From contig KV918813.1 of NCBI GenBank assembly GCA_002049455.2, forward strand, positions 62,001 to 126,000: a stretch of 64,000 nt of DNA. Reading direction: 5' to 3'. This DNA is from Porphyra umbilicalis. Its lineage: Eukaryota; Rhodophyta; Bangiophyceae; Bangiales; Bangiaceae. The notes beneath the pieces are model-generated. The model saw nothing but the letters and a program-made list of their open reading frames with translations, made no database searches and was not told the origin of the DNA. Of this stretch, positions 21,310 to 33,570 are shown piece by piece; position 1 is the stretch's first letter, and each line of letters starts with the position of its first letter. The translations under genes and the position numbers were made by a program.

Positions 21310-22290
21310 TTGCTGTCTTCCCAAATTTGGCCGAAGCCGTCGATGTCAAGAGGGGAGATCAAGTGTGCGAAACTGTTTCTCAGCCATCCACTCAGCCAGA
21401 TAAAGTGGTTCGACCAATGGGCAGTTGATCAAGACCCTGTCTTGACTTCGACCACATCGGCCAAAATTGGAAAGACAGCAATAGCAGTTCTGAGAACAGT
21501 TCCAGAGCGAGCGTGGAACGGACCAAGAAGGACCTGTGAGCCGCTCGCTGTACTATTCAGGAACGATTCTCGAATCAAGCGAAGCCAAATTGGTGGCCGG
21601 TTTGGGAGCGAGTTTTGGTTTGATACACCATTAATTGGCAACTATCGTGTGAAGAGCTCTTATCATCTTCCTGACAGCGCCATCTTTTTCCCGAGAATCT
21701 TTCACAAAGCACGATGTGTCGAGACCTCACGAGGAGACGCCATCAAAAATGCCTCAGGAACGACCAAAAATATGAGACACAAGCAACTCGTCAAAAAGGC
21801 CTTTATCGGGGCTGCAGCAGCGAACTTCGGCGGCCTGACAATACACAATGCTCTGGAAGTCAACAGCAAACAAAAAACTTCTGAGATTCCAGACAAGACA
21901 CTCGCCCGTTTGCAGAAGGAGTGGGATGACGAGACAGTACTTATGATCGACCAGGTCAGTTTTCTGTTACTTGGTCACCTGTTTGCAATTAATGTGCGCT
22001 TGTGCACGATTTTCCCGAGCAGGATACATCTGCCTTCTGCTGGGCTGTACGTCATCATGGCCGAGGACCCATTCCAACTGGGTCCTGTTGGAGGAAGAAC
22101 GCTGTGGACATGAGATGTTGAGCGCCCATTGAGTATTCGAGAGAAAGGTAGGAGAGAGTTTTTCTGGACTGCGACATGTTCTTCGAGCTAACGATTGGAC
22201 AAAGAAGTTGTGGCCCGTTGTATGATGTTCTCTCGAGATCTTGGGCTGGTGTGACGGCGCAGGAAGGTATAGCAGTTCTGGCGGACTTGG
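21310..22290 (+). pseudogene. PIF1-like (Helitron-type) helicase fragment
   Basis: Superfamily-1 PIF1 helicases unwind DNA, and Helitrons carry one fused to a Rep nuclease. Recognisable pieces, in order: AFIGAAAANFGGLTIHNAL (family pattern GTAASNIGGxTIHSAL), a degraded Walker B VLMIDQVSFL (DE replaced by DQ) and YVIMAEDPFQLGPVGG (family GDFxQLPPV). After a stop at 22,111-22,113 and a frame change comes MFFELTIGQRSCGPLYDVLS, matching the family's LTExMRQ segment. The ATP-binding Walker A region and the rest of the helicase are not visible, and no Rep domain is seen. It is an inactive remnant. Confidence 0.75.
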
Positions 22291-23370
22291 GCACCCAGGC
22301 GGATCGGCGGATCCGGCCTGGCGGAGGCGTGAAGGGGGCGCAGATGTGGGCGGTCCGGGGCGCAATCGCCTGAGGAGGTCTCGGGTGGGGTAGCAAATAT
22401 GTGATTCCCTGTAGGCGTTCAGCGATGTTGACTAATTCCACGCCCGGAACAGCGTGCCAGCCGAGGTCCGATATACCGGCTGAGCCCCCGGTCGACACAG
22501 GCACGAGCGCGCGCGCGCGCTCGCTGCGACCACAACGACTCGGGCGAGCGCCGCATCTGCACTCGCCACCGCGGGCTGTCCGTACGCAGAGTGGGCGGAA
22601 GGGGACCGTTGCCACTTCGCCGTTAGCCCACAGCGGAATCTATATCCGGCTGCACGCCACCCCCCACGTCCCGGTTACGTCGGCTTGGCTCCTTCTGCCG
22701 TCCAAAAGCATGGACGGAGCGCCGCGCCCCGCACCAGCGTGCACGGCGGTGCGTGCTCACCGGGGCCTGCCCACCTCATTGACTTCCGTCTGGTGGTCGG
22801 GGCAGCACGCACCGTGTGACGGACGGGCGCTCAGACCGCTCGGGCGGGCGGGACGGCCAGCCTCCCTCTCCCCCCTCCTCCCCCCCGCCCGCATCCTCTC
22901 GTCTAGTGCATCTCTCGCCCGCCCTCCCCTCATTCCGTGCGCCCCCGTTCGTTCTTCCCCTCGGCACCATCCCACCGACGCTTCCTATGGCGGCGCGCGA
23001 CGGGCGCCGCTCTGGCGACTGCCAGTCGGGCAGGCCGTGTCCAACTGTGGCGAGGGCCTCCCCCCCGCATTTACGGGAGAGCCTACCATGCGGCTTCTCC
23101 TTCCCGGGCCCCACGCTTCTGGCGGCTCCGCGGCTGTCCGGTTTGGCGGGCGACGGCGCATCCCGCCCGAGCAACATTGCCCGGCCGGTGCCGGCCCAGG
23201 TCGGTGGAAGAACGGGTGCTCGGTCGAGGCCCTTGCACGAGCTAGGTGGGACAACGGGTGGCCGCATGGCAGCAGGAAGTACCCCCCAAGCGCGTGTAAG
23301 GACGGCTGAGCCAGCGGAGGCGCTTTCCCCCCCCCCTCCGCCTGGCTCGGCGGCTGCTGCTCGAACGGTG
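22291..23370. other. Upstream region of the Crypton ORF
   Basis: No independent gene is supported. The Crypton frame is open back to 22,816 (ATG), but the translation before 23,371 is Pro/Ser/Ala-rich and looks like leader or 5' flank rather than conserved protein. Confidence 0.35.
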
Positions 23371-26300
23371 ATGCCCGAGTTGGTGGTCCTGCCGGTCGCT
23401 CACCTGCACATCACCCCGATGGGCGACGTCATGGCGGAGGTGTCAGCGGGGAGTTCCGCGTTCCAGGACTACGAAGCGGCCTACACGCAGCAAAACCTCG
23501 TGGCGCGCCTGTATTTTGGAATGCCAGATGACTCCGTGCCGCTCATCCGGATGGGGGGCTTGCAATCGAGTTGCGGGAGAAGTACCTCCCACACGCCCGC
23601 ACAGGCGGGCCGCGCGGTGGCAGCGGCGGTGACGGCGGCGGCGGTCGATGAGCGCACCCAACCGGAGGTTAGAGCCGACCGGAAGGCCTACAAAAGCCTG
23701 GTCTTACTGGCCAATCACTGCCGTACACTGGGAATGGACGTCGGCTGCGTGCGCGCGGTAGCGCGCTAGGTGGTGCATCTTGTCGGCCAGAAGAACCACC
23801 ACCAGGTGGAGGTGGCCCGGAGCGCGGCGTACAAAGACATGCAGCGACACACGCCAAGTGCCACTCACAACGGTACCAAGAAGACGATATCCACTTATAA
23901 GGGGTGCATTGAGCGGTTTTGCGGGTGGGGCAACGACGCCATGGGGGGCACTATGAGTTTGATGCCGCTGAGCCGGCATGTGGTTGTTCGATTCCTCGAA
24001 GAAGAGGCCAAACGACGCCTCCCCCTTCCTAAGCCACGCCCCCCCCGTGCTCGCGCGGCCAAGAACAGCGGCAGCACCCTGCCAGCACCGCGAAGCCGCG
24101 GTCGACAAGACCTCTCCACCGACGACGGCGGGTCGGACAGCAGCTGCAGCGGCTCTAAATCCGAGGGGGACTGCCCGGAACGCCCGGCGCCCCCAAGGTG
24201 GCAACGGACAGCCGCTGATAGCCCCCCGAGTGCCCCACGTGGGGGAACTACCGCGACAGCCGACCACCCTCCCTGCCTTCCCGCAGGTACTCCGGGTTCC
24301 TGTACCATCCCGCTTCAACTTGGTGTTGAAACTAGGGCCTCCCCTAGCGGTGCCTCATCGGCCATTGGGGCGGCGCTCTCATCGGCCGGCTCGGCCACGT
24401 CGGCTGCCTCCTGCCACCCTCCACGCATATCTATTGGGCAACGTCCCCCCCCCCCCACTCCCCCGGCGAGTTCTACGCCTGGTGGTCCTCTACCCCCCCC
24501 GGGGCACGACGCGCAACTTCCTGCCCACATGTCGGCCCCTCACATTACCTCCGGTATCACGACCTTCCCGCCGGGCAAGGGCGTTCCCGTCGGGCGGCTG
24601 GTCGGCAGGGGGGTGCTGCAGAATGACCTTAACGCGCTGTCCAAGGTGGCCAAGCTCTTCAATCTGCTGTGGCGCGAATCCAAGTGCGTCTGCTACAAGC
24701 GCTGGTGCCTGGACGACTATCTGTCGGCGGGCAGCTACAGCCCCGCCAAGGCCATCCTGGACCGTCGCAAGCGCGACGGCATTCTGCAATAGAGCACTGC
24801 TGGGGTGGCCAAGGCCATCGGCAAAAGAAATGTGTCGGTGACCGACCAGCAGCGGGCACTTACCTCTGAGGGCATGCTTTTGAGGCAAACGACGCAGCTG
24901 CAGCTCAACGCGCACCTGCGGCTGAACGCCCTGTGGATCCTGCAATACGCATTGGAGGCGCGCGGGGAGACAGTGCGCGGCCTGGCGCGGAGCGACGTTG
25001 CGCGGCGGCACTTCGACGGGATGTTTTACGCAAACGGCAAGGGCCAAGATGTGCTGTGCTGCTACATTTCAGCCACCAAGACATCCAAGGGGCAGGTGCG
25101 CAACATTTGGGCGCTCCCGCACCTGGATCCGTGGCTGCGCCCGTTCGGGGCGCTGGCGGTTGCTTTGGTCGCGATGTTCCACCCCCCCGGCGGCGACTCG
25201 TCCGAGCCAGTCTTCGACTTTGCCCCGGTCTTCAAGCCGAACGACGTGGAGCTGGCGGCCGCCGGCGTCTAGTCCCGGCACTTCCGGGAGGCCGGAAACA
25301 CGTACGGCTTCCGCCGGTGGTACCGCGTGCTGGTCGTGCCCAGCGCAACAGGGGGGCCGCTGAAGGCAATGTCGTACAGGTACCACAACTCCCACTTCAA
25401 GGCGGTAAGGATGGCGGCCGGAATCCTCGACTGGGCCGCCAAAACCCACTTAGGACGCAAGGCGGCGGCTCAAAAGGCCAAGGAGCGGGGCGTCACGGAC
25501 GGTGACAACAGGGAACACGGCCGCTGGAACGTGGGCATCGGCGGGGGGGCGTACGACGGACCGATCCCAAACTTCAGGGTGCTGCTGGCGCTGTCCGGGC
25601 GCCCAATTGACTGTGTCACGCCGACGACGTCGCGGTTTGCGGTACCCGTGCCGGTGGTGTTGCAACGATCTGCACCTGGCTCGAGGCGGAGGAGACTGCT
25701 CTAGCGACGCGCATGACGGCCGACGCCAACGCGGTCGACTCGGCGCTGAGCGACTTCTTCAACATCATACGCAGGATGCGGTCCGTCTTTTTCCATTCGT
25801 GGGCGGCCCGCAACGTGACGGCGAACGTGCCCACGGACGCGGCCATCCTTGCCCACCCCCTCCTCGCCAACCAGGAGTTCGAGAACTACTGCACGCTGAT
25901 GGGGAGCGCCTTGGAGGCGACAGGCGACGTCGCCACGAGCGCGGTCGGGCAAGTGCTGCCGCAGTTGTCAGCCGCCGTCAAGTCAGCAGTGGACGCAGTG
26001 GCGGCGGGGTCCGCGGCCGATTCGATGGACTTGAAGCGGTCCCTATCCCTGCAGATGGACTACAACGTGGAGCGCCTGGAGAAGCACACGGCAGCAGGAT
26101 TTGAGGACCTGAAGGAGCACGGCAACGCGGCGATGGAGCAGGTCAAGCAGCTGATGTCAGCCGAGATGGCCCGCACCCGCTCGCTGATGGCGCGGATGGT
26201 AGAATTCGGCGCCGTGCAGGACGTGCGCGCCCGAGACTTGCTTATAGAGGATCTGCGGCGGCCGCCCCCGCCGGGCTTGGTGGCGCTTTCGGCTTGGCCG

Positions 26301-26855
26301 ACTGTGGTGAGAGCAGGGGCGGCAGCGAGCATCCCAGTGACTGCCACACCAATGATGGAGCAGCTGGAGGTGGCAGCGGCCCTGTTGCGTGACAGAGAGA
26401 ACGTTCGCACGCTACAGGCCAAGGGTAAGCTGGCCGGTGTCCCATTATTTAACGCGCATGGGGAGTGCGTGCCGCTGATGGAGGTGATGCCCGACCTCAA
26501 GTGGGGTCAGGCGCTCGACGAGTACGGGGAGGGGCGGCATGGCACGGCGTCCATCCTGGATGTGCAGCAGCTGTTTGGCAACCGGTGGCGCCTGCGGCAC
26601 GCCGAGCCGAAGCGAGAGCAGTTTATCAAGCTGTACTCGGAGCGGGCGGCGCTTTACTGTGCCTTTGATACAGAATACGCGCACCGCGGGGGTGTGGTGG
26701 GGATCAGCGCGGTCTTCAAGTCATTGAAGCAGCGCTACGGGCCGTGGGACGGGAACAGCAAGGCTGTGTAGAAGCAGCTGCGCCGTGACTACCCGGACCC
26801 CGGCAGGGGGGCACGCAAGCGCGCACGAGTGGAAGGGCGTGCCGGGAGTCAATAA
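23371..26855 (+). pseudogene. Crypton-type tyrosine recombinase with C-terminal GCR1_C-like domain; three or four in-frame TAGs and one frameshift
   Basis: Cryptons move with a tyrosine recombinase through a circular DNA intermediate. After a non-conserved N-terminus comes a core-binding (SAM-like) segment (TISTYKGCIERFCGWGND, RHVVVRFLEEEAKRR, about 23,890-24,015). A long Pro/Ser linker follows, then the catalytic part: Arg in ARGETVRGLARSD, Lys in ISATKTSKG, HxxR in THLGRK (25,447-25,458), GRW, and the probable nucleophile Tyr in GAYDGPIP (25,552). A helical segment leads to a GCR1_C-like DNA-binding domain (LKWGQALDEYGEGRHG and FGNRWR, about 26,490-26,745). The frame is cut by TAG at 23767-23769, 24790-24792 and 25270-25272. 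It shifts by one base near 25,600-25,625 and meets TAG again at 26769-26771 before a TAA at 26853-26855. No TGA or TAA occurs in frame before that. It is either decayed or unusually decoded. Confidence 0.8.
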
Positions 26856-26856
26856 A
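26851..26856 (+). terminator. Poly(A) signal AATAAA at the end of the Crypton ORF
   Basis: A canonical AATAAA overlaps the TAA that ends the Crypton frame if the TAG at 26769-26771 is read through. A T-rich stretch follows. Confidence 0.5.
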
Positions 26857-28985
26857 ATTCTTGATTTGTTTTCATTCTGGTTTGAGTCATCACTCCGCCG
26901 CACGAATGCACCGACGCAGAGTGGAGGCCGCTGCAGTACTTTCCGTTGCGGGATTGTCCCCAACCCATCTCCCTCTCCTCCCGCGCATTGATGCCAAAAA
27001 CACCAACTCCATATTCCATCCTATGCGTGATCCCCCCCCCCTCCAAGTACACAGCCCGACACCCCGGCCTCCTGTCGTGGCTGCTGGTCACGTACTCCGG
27101 CGCACCACAGAATCCCATGCGCGCCGTTGGTCACCGACGCCGGCGCCCCACCCAGAGTGACCCCTCCGTCATCAGCAGATGTAGACGCACTGCCCGCTCA
27201 TCGCCATCGCCCGCATCGGCGACGTCTGATACCACATTGCACAAGGATCACCCTCGAACGGACAGCATCAGCTTGCACCACAGCCGCACTTCCACGGACG
27301 CTCGCTGCCGTCGCCTTCACTTCAACGCCTGCGGCCGGCGTCCCGTCGTTCTCACTTCGGTCGTCGCCGTCATCTTGCCCGTACTCATGTCGACGCGCAC
27401 GTGCCGGTACCATCGGCCAGATGGGGGCGCTCCTTGTCGCACGAGAGCGTTCGCCGAAGGGGTGGGTGAGTGAGAATCTACATGCGGGTTGTATGGAAGG
27501 GAGAGAAGTAGAAACAAACAGGGAGGACAGAGAAGAAAGCAAACAGAGTGCATACGCGGGGATGGTTAAGAAGAGAACGCGATGATTGAAGCTGCCGAAA
27601 GAGGCAGTCAGACACCCTGCATGCAATGTAAACATACCGTCTCCACAGCCCATGCTACGAGAAAAATAGAACTCCAGTGGTGCACCCATTGCACAGCAGA
27701 CACTGCCGCCTCTCACATCAATGTCAGCCTCGCCTCTGCATGACGATGCTCGCTCCGCGACTCGTTGTTCTTACCATCGTCATCCAGTACCTGAAGTGTC
27801 AAGACGGGCGGCTGCTTAAAAATGTTGCTACGATGGCCGTCGGGCGCGCAGAGGATGGGTACGAACGTGTAAAGCTAAAAGCATGACGCCGGGTAGAAGG
27901 GCATCGGAACAGAGGTGGGGTGAGGAACTGCGCCCAAGCACGGCCACCGTAAGGTGGGGCAGCACCACAGAGGGGACGCCGAAGGCGAAAGGAGCACCGG
28001 CGCAATAGCGCACGCGGTCCGTGCGTGCAAATCAGGCCTCCGTCAAGGCCGCAAGCAATGCGTGTGCAACACGGCAGACGCCCCAAGGAAACCAGGGCAC
28101 GCACACCGACGCCTGGTCTTTGGTGCGAGGTGGCAGCGGCGGTGGCACTGCAACGGTGGAGAATTGGTGGGGATGGGATGGAAAAGGGACAGTGGCGGCG
28201 ATGCGGAAGTGGAGGTGTCGAGCCACGTATGAGTTTTAGCGGCACTGGCCACAAAACCAAGCGTCCGCGTCATGCGATACACCATGTGGGTGGCTGTGGC
28301 CGGTGCTGGAGCAGCGCGTCACGGGTCGACCCGCCGGTAGCGGCCCGCGCCGGTACATCCCCCCCCCCCCCCCCGCACCTCCGCTGTGGCAGTTGGCGGC
28401 GCTGGCGTGGTGCGCCACGGGTCGGCCCGCCGGCCACAGCCGGCGCCGGTGCACGCACGCACCGTCATCCCCCCCCATTGGGCAGTCCAGCGACGGGCGC
28501 GCGCCGGCTGCGGCGGCAGCCGCCGTCGTCAACTCGCGCCGCCCCCCCCCGATCAGCGGCGGTGTGACGTTGCGACACTGCTGGTCGGCGCGCATGGGGC
28601 GTCGTGTCACGGCGTCGATACGCTCATGCAGCCGGATTGGTGGGGGGCTGATAGGAACCCGCCTTTTTTCAAGACGGCGAGCGCCCGGATCAGTTGGGCG
28701 CAGATGTGTGCCGCATTGGCGGCCCTTTGAGCGCGCTCTATTTGGGTTCCCAGTGGCGCCATGTGTTGTTTCGCTTGTTGCCACCGCCGTTGATGTCGCA
28801 CACCGTGGCTGCAGCCCCCTTCTGCGTGGCTACCTCAACCCTTCTGCTCCTGACCCCCCGCCCGCTCCTGCCCCCGCCCTCCGGCTGTTGCACCCCCCCC
28901 CATTGCCGCCCCCCCCACTGCTACAATTTCGTGCTTCTCTGCCAACCCGACCATCGCTTCGTCCGACAACGTCGGCAATAGGTCG
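26857..28985. other. Intergenic, no gene recognised
   Basis: Moderately GC-rich sequence with several 90-180 codon open frames on both strands, none with a recognisable domain or consistent codon character. A C-homopolymer is at about 28,361-28,375. Confidence 0.3.
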
Positions 28986-29504
28986 GTGGACTGCGAGGGC
29001 GGCCGGCGCCGCAGGGGCGCCGGCGGCGGCGCAGCAGTGAGAGCGGAAAGGGAGGTCATCGCCCGCGGCGTCGTACTGGACGACGAGCACGTCGTCGAGG
29101 TCGACGCCGCCGCCGCCACCGTCGTCGACAACTGGGTGTGCAGTCAAGGGCCTTCAGCGTCGGCGGCGTCCAACGGCATCTGCGTGGGAGGAGCGGGGTT
29201 GGTAGTCGGCTGGGGTGCACGGCCCCCGCGTGCCCTCGCCAGCCCGGCTGCTGTGGTTGCTGTCTCGAAGCTGTCGGACGCTTCTTTCTCCCTCGATGGA
29301 AGCCTTACCTTTGTCTCATGTCTTTCTGGGGCGTTTGTCCCCGTCAGGCTGAACCAGAGCACGATTGATGAATACAAGAAGGGCGGCGCGCTGGTGTTTT
29401 ACTACATCTGGGCACCTCTAAAGCTGCTCCTCACCCAGGAGCAGAACCGCAAGTCTTTATCTTCCCTCATGAGAGGGGCGTTTGCGATTGGCGATGAACG
29501 TTGA
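28986..29504 (+). CDS. Possible ORF, function unknown
   Basis: A 172-codon frame. The second half has varied composition (SLTFVSCLSGAFVPVRLNQS, ALVFYYIWAPLKLLL) that looks more protein-like than its surroundings; the first half is Ala/Gly-rich. No family is recognised. It may be a chance frame or part of the decayed ORF series that continues to 30,556. Confidence 0.2.
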   Translation: MDCEGGRRRRGAGGGAAVRAEREVIARGVVLDDEHVVEVDAAAATVVDNWVCSQGPSASAASNGICVGGAGLVVGWGARPPRALASPAAVVAVSKLSDASFSLDGSLTFVSCLSGAFVPVRLNQSTIDEYKKGGALVFYYIWAPLKLLLTQEQNRKSLSSLMRGAFAIGDER

Positions 29505-29707
29505 GTTGCTTTCCCCATTTCACTGTGGGTACTCCGCCATGTGCGCAATTTGTGTGCATCCGCGTTGATTGGTCGCGCGTGCCGCGAAATCAAGTTCTTC
29601 GACTGACAACATGTCGTTAATGTTTTCGTTGAAAGTATGGCTTTTCTGGAACTTTCGATGATCTTCACTGTCAAAGTGCACACGTCTGCCCCGTCTCGTC
29701 GAGAGAC

Positions 29708-30556
29708 ATGCACGCTCCGTGCTACAAGCAACCTCGCGATTTCGAGGGCGCCGGCGCACCAGCCGTTCACGTTAAGGGCCACATGCCCGTTCCCCTTACT
29801 TCGGGCAAGTGCCTCCCACCGTGGCGTGTGTTTGCAACGGCAATAACGCTTAATGTCAACACCGCGGTGCACATGGGGTCGACGACGACGGTGCAGGTCG
29901 TCGACGCCGTGGGCGAGCACGCGCTCGTCCAGCTGCCGTCATCGACGCTCTCCAACATCCTCGGCGAGCTCAACCGCATCAACGGCATAGATGAGCTCAT
30001 TCACTGCCTGTGTACCTCGTCGACTCACAGCCGCGCTCTCGAATGCTTCGACGGCTTCTAAATCGGACGTGTTTTCGAGGAGGTTACGTTTCATACCGTC
30101 ATGGCGCTCAACCAGGCGTCCTGGTGGACTGGCGATGTCTCCAATCTCATCTACGGCCCTCATGCCGAGCGTGTTGGCCGCCATTGAATGGCGCTGGCCG
30201 ACCCCGGTACGAACAACTTCTTTTACGACCTCGTTCCTGCGTCAGTAGGCAGCGCGGCGGACGCGGTGGTCAAACTCGCGCTATCGGACGGCCCTGCGAG
30301 CACGGCGGTCGACGGCAACGCCGATAAGGTCCCGGTCGCAGAGAGTGGGGTGAGAACGGGAGTTGGCGGCACTACGACGGGCGCCGCTGGCGAGGTCGGT
30401 CGAGTGGGGCACTGTGAGACGGCCGTTGAGGGCCGGCGCACAGACGGCAACAACGTCCTCGAGGAGGCCGGCCTGACCGACGAGGAGATGGAGACGGAGG
30501 CGCTTTTTGATGACCTCATCGGGCCGGCGGGGGCGTCTTCGACCGATACCCGCTAG
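29708..30556 (+). pseudogene. Unrecognised ORF with two internal stops
   Basis: One frame carries continuous protein-like sequence (TTTVQVVDAVGEHALVQLPS, then FEEVTFHTVMALNQASWW, then NNFFYDLVPASVGSAADAVV, then an acidic tail EEAGLTDEEMETEALFDDL). It is interrupted by TAA at 30059-30061 and TGA at 30185-30187 and ends at a TAG at 30554-30556. I recognise no family. It is most likely a decayed gene of a mobile element. Confidence 0.35.
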
Positions 30557-33463
30557 GTCTTGCCGTGATTAGCACTCTTACAAGTGGTAGTTCAGCGTAT
30601 TGCATGCCTATATGTGTGCTATCGCTGCTGCGCAGCAGCAATCTCCTCCTCTCCCCGATGCGTCATAACGATTACATGGCCGCAAAGAACCCCCGCGGTT
30701 GTGTCCCCCACCTTCCCGCACCCCGGTCGGCACTACCAGCTCTTCCTCGCACGCACGATGGACAAAAAGGAGCGGTTGACATCGGCGGCGGTCGACGACG
30801 CATCCGTAGGCACCTGCAACGTGCAGCTGGAGACAGCAGCGGGAACCGTAAGGTCCTCACGGACGACGCCCAGCACCCCCGTGCACACGCAAACACCGGC
30901 AACACCCTGCTCCGACCGCCCCTCGCCCGCCCTTGTCGGTGCGAGCGAAAATAAAGTCACTGGTGATGGTGGCGGCTGTCGGCAACGCCGCCGTCGGCGC
31001 CACCGACTGGGCGTCCGACACAGTCATGGGCGCAGACAATGACGACCGACTCCCAGCGCGCGGGGACCCCTACCACAGCCCTGTCCGACAATTTCCTCCC
31101 CCCCTGCGCTCGTAAAAAAGAATAAAACGTGTCGATACCGGGAGTGGCCGTTGGCAACGCCGCCTTCAGCATCACCAACGCGCCACTCACAAGGGCAGAT
31201 GGGCGCTTCCGGGTTGGCAAAGACAGCGACGAGCGCTTTGCGGCACACGAGGAAGGCGGGAACTCCTATGACCGACAGCACCCGCCCGCAGTCTCGTCCG
31301 GGGCGCTTCGACAGCGCCCCACTAGCCTCTCTCGCACTGGCCTCTCTCGCACTGGACCGCGTCCGGAGCTGCCCTCACCGCCTGTGCATGAGAGTAGCGA
31401 GCCCGTATGCGACGTACTGGTAGGCAGCGTGGCTGCGGAGGGGCCCATGTGGCCCCCGTGGCGTCGTTGGTGGGGACGTACTCGCCCTGCAGTGCTCGAC
31501 GAGACATGCGAAAACCAGGAATTGCGGCGAATAAACGAAATTAGTACACGCGTCCGTAGTCCCCATGGTAGTGTGATTTCGACGGCACTTTGGTTGGGTC
31601 CCATCGTCGTAGCGACCACCCGCGGTCCGTAGTCCTTCTCCGTGCTGACCTGATCGGGCCTGAGAATGTCCCCCCCGAACGGGAACCGAGGCGCATGAGC
31701 CGCAACAAAGGAGGCAATCGTGGCAGCGAACGCTTATACTCAAATTTCAGGATAAAGATCAACCAGTATCTACCGATTCATCTGATCTGAGTCGGGCAAG
31801 AGTCTCTCTCGCACAATGGGCTCTTTCTGCGGGGAGAAGCAGGGCACGGCGGGGACCTGGGGGGAGTGGGACTGAGGGAGTACCGAGGGTGTACGCGAAG
31901 GCGGCTGCTGGGGGCGGGGGGACGGGCGGTTGTCTCTTCCATATCTTCCGTGATGTCGCAGAAGCGGTCATGCGGCCTGTGGTTGGGGGGAGGGGCCTAT
32001 CGGGCGCTGCTGGCGGCGGCAAGAGGTGAAGGGGTACGTTGACTTCGCGGAAAGAAGTGCAGGACGAAAGCGGTTTCTCAACCAGAAGGCATGAAGGAAA
32101 GGGGCAGCGGGCGCAGGGGAACTGTCGAGGATGATCGGCCAAGGCTGGCCGTGGATGGCGCTGCGCAGTGCACCTCGTTGCTGGATCCACCACGAGCCCG
32201 GTTCTGGCTCAAATTGCTCGTTCATAACTTGCACGACCCCTCGTAAACGCCTCTATGGAGCGTTTTTCTCGTGAAAACCATGTTTTCACTTGGATACTTT
32301 TGTAGTCGAGCATTCTACACCGACTTTTTGGATGCATCAGAAGCGTCTCTGGAGGCGCCTCCTATGGTGTACAGGGCCATAGTGTGAATGCCCGTATGCA
32401 AACGTCTGCAGATGCTCACCAAGCGCGTGCGAGCTCTCCCGTTCTCTCAACGAGGTGTTTCTGCAATTTCTGCACGCTTGCATTAGGACACACTTGTCGA
32501 GGCGCGTTTATTAAGTCGAGCACGGGTGTCGAGGTGCTGCACGAGTACCGGGTTCTCACACTTAGCTCCCCCTTCTCTGCAACTTGACGGTATTTATTGC
32601 CAGCCACCGGAGCGGCAACTGTCCCACCGTGAACGGCGAAAGGGAGTGGTCTCGGTATTGTGGACTCACTTCCCACCAAGTTCTGTGACAATTGCCAAAG
32701 AACTGTGCGGAGAAAGCGGGTTCCGACGCCGCCCAACCCGGGGGTTGCGGGGCTTGCGGCACGATATCCGCGTCGCTCTGCAGACTCTGTGCCGGCTGCC
32801 CACTGCCGTTGCCATTCTCCACCTTTGTTACCGTGCTTCCCCGCGGCCGGCCTGTGCTTGGGCCCGTGGCAGCTGAGGCAGCGGCGGCTACCTCCCGCTG
32901 CGCCGACAGCCACCGCCGCTGCGGCGACCGAGCCGCCCGCGTGGCGGCGACACCCCCACCACCTCCGCCATGGCCCCGCCTCGCATGGCGGCCGTGCCCC
33001 CGCACCCTCCGGCATGCCCCCCCCCCCCCCCCCCCCCCCCCGCTGGCTCTACCCCGCCCCGCCACCTGCCCCACCGCCCATCCCGCTGCGACGACCATCA
33101 CCGCCGCGGCGACCGAGCCGCTCGCGTGGCGGCCGCAACCCCGCCACGTCCACCAACGCCCCCCCCCCCCCCCCGCCCGCTGGCACTGCCCCGCCCCGCC
33201 ACGTGAGCCGCGAGAGGGTGTCGGCTGCGGCGGCGGCCAGAGCGGGTAACGCCGGGAGAGAGGCGTCTGGCTGCGAAACTGCCTGCTCTCTTCCCAACCA
33301 CCGCCCCGGAGTGGGCGCAACCTTCCTCTGCTCGTGGGCGACACGATGGTGTCCTTCTACGTATTTTTTGCCCTACTCGGCACAGATCCGGGACTAAACA
33401 CCGCACCCGTTTAGTGTATCAAGTCGCACTTGTACGAACTTGAGCGGACTTCATAGAGCTCTG
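30557..33463. other. Intergenic or decayed sequence, no gene recognised
   Basis: Contains small open frames without domains, a short hairpin (32271-32278 with 32282-32289, GTGAAAAC and its complement) and a GC-rich block at about 32,880-33,200. In that block two roughly 130-bp segments rich in CCGCC words are partly duplicated around long C-runs. Confidence 0.3.
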
Positions 33464-33570
33464 AATCACGCCCTAATCTCGTCGCCAGCACGCCACAACG
33501 AGTTTCCTGGACAGGATACGAGCAAATAATCCCAGCGTGCGAGTAGGAGCCCGTTTTCAACGAGCGTTTA
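33464..33570 (+). repeat. Dispersed 107-bp repeat, copy 2
   Basis: Matches 4344-4450 in the same orientation, starting AATCACGCCCTAATCTCGTC. The flanking sequences differ. Confidence 0.65.

Noticed and set aside
22401-23309. 302-codon plus-strand frame upstream of the Crypton ORF
   Set aside because: Pro/Ser/Arg-rich composition without a domain. It overlaps the Crypton leader in another frame.
32562-33397. Pro-rich plus-strand frame and Gly-rich minus-strand frame
   Set aside because: Both run through long C-runs and a partial duplication. Neither has a domain, and the frames are mutually exclusive.
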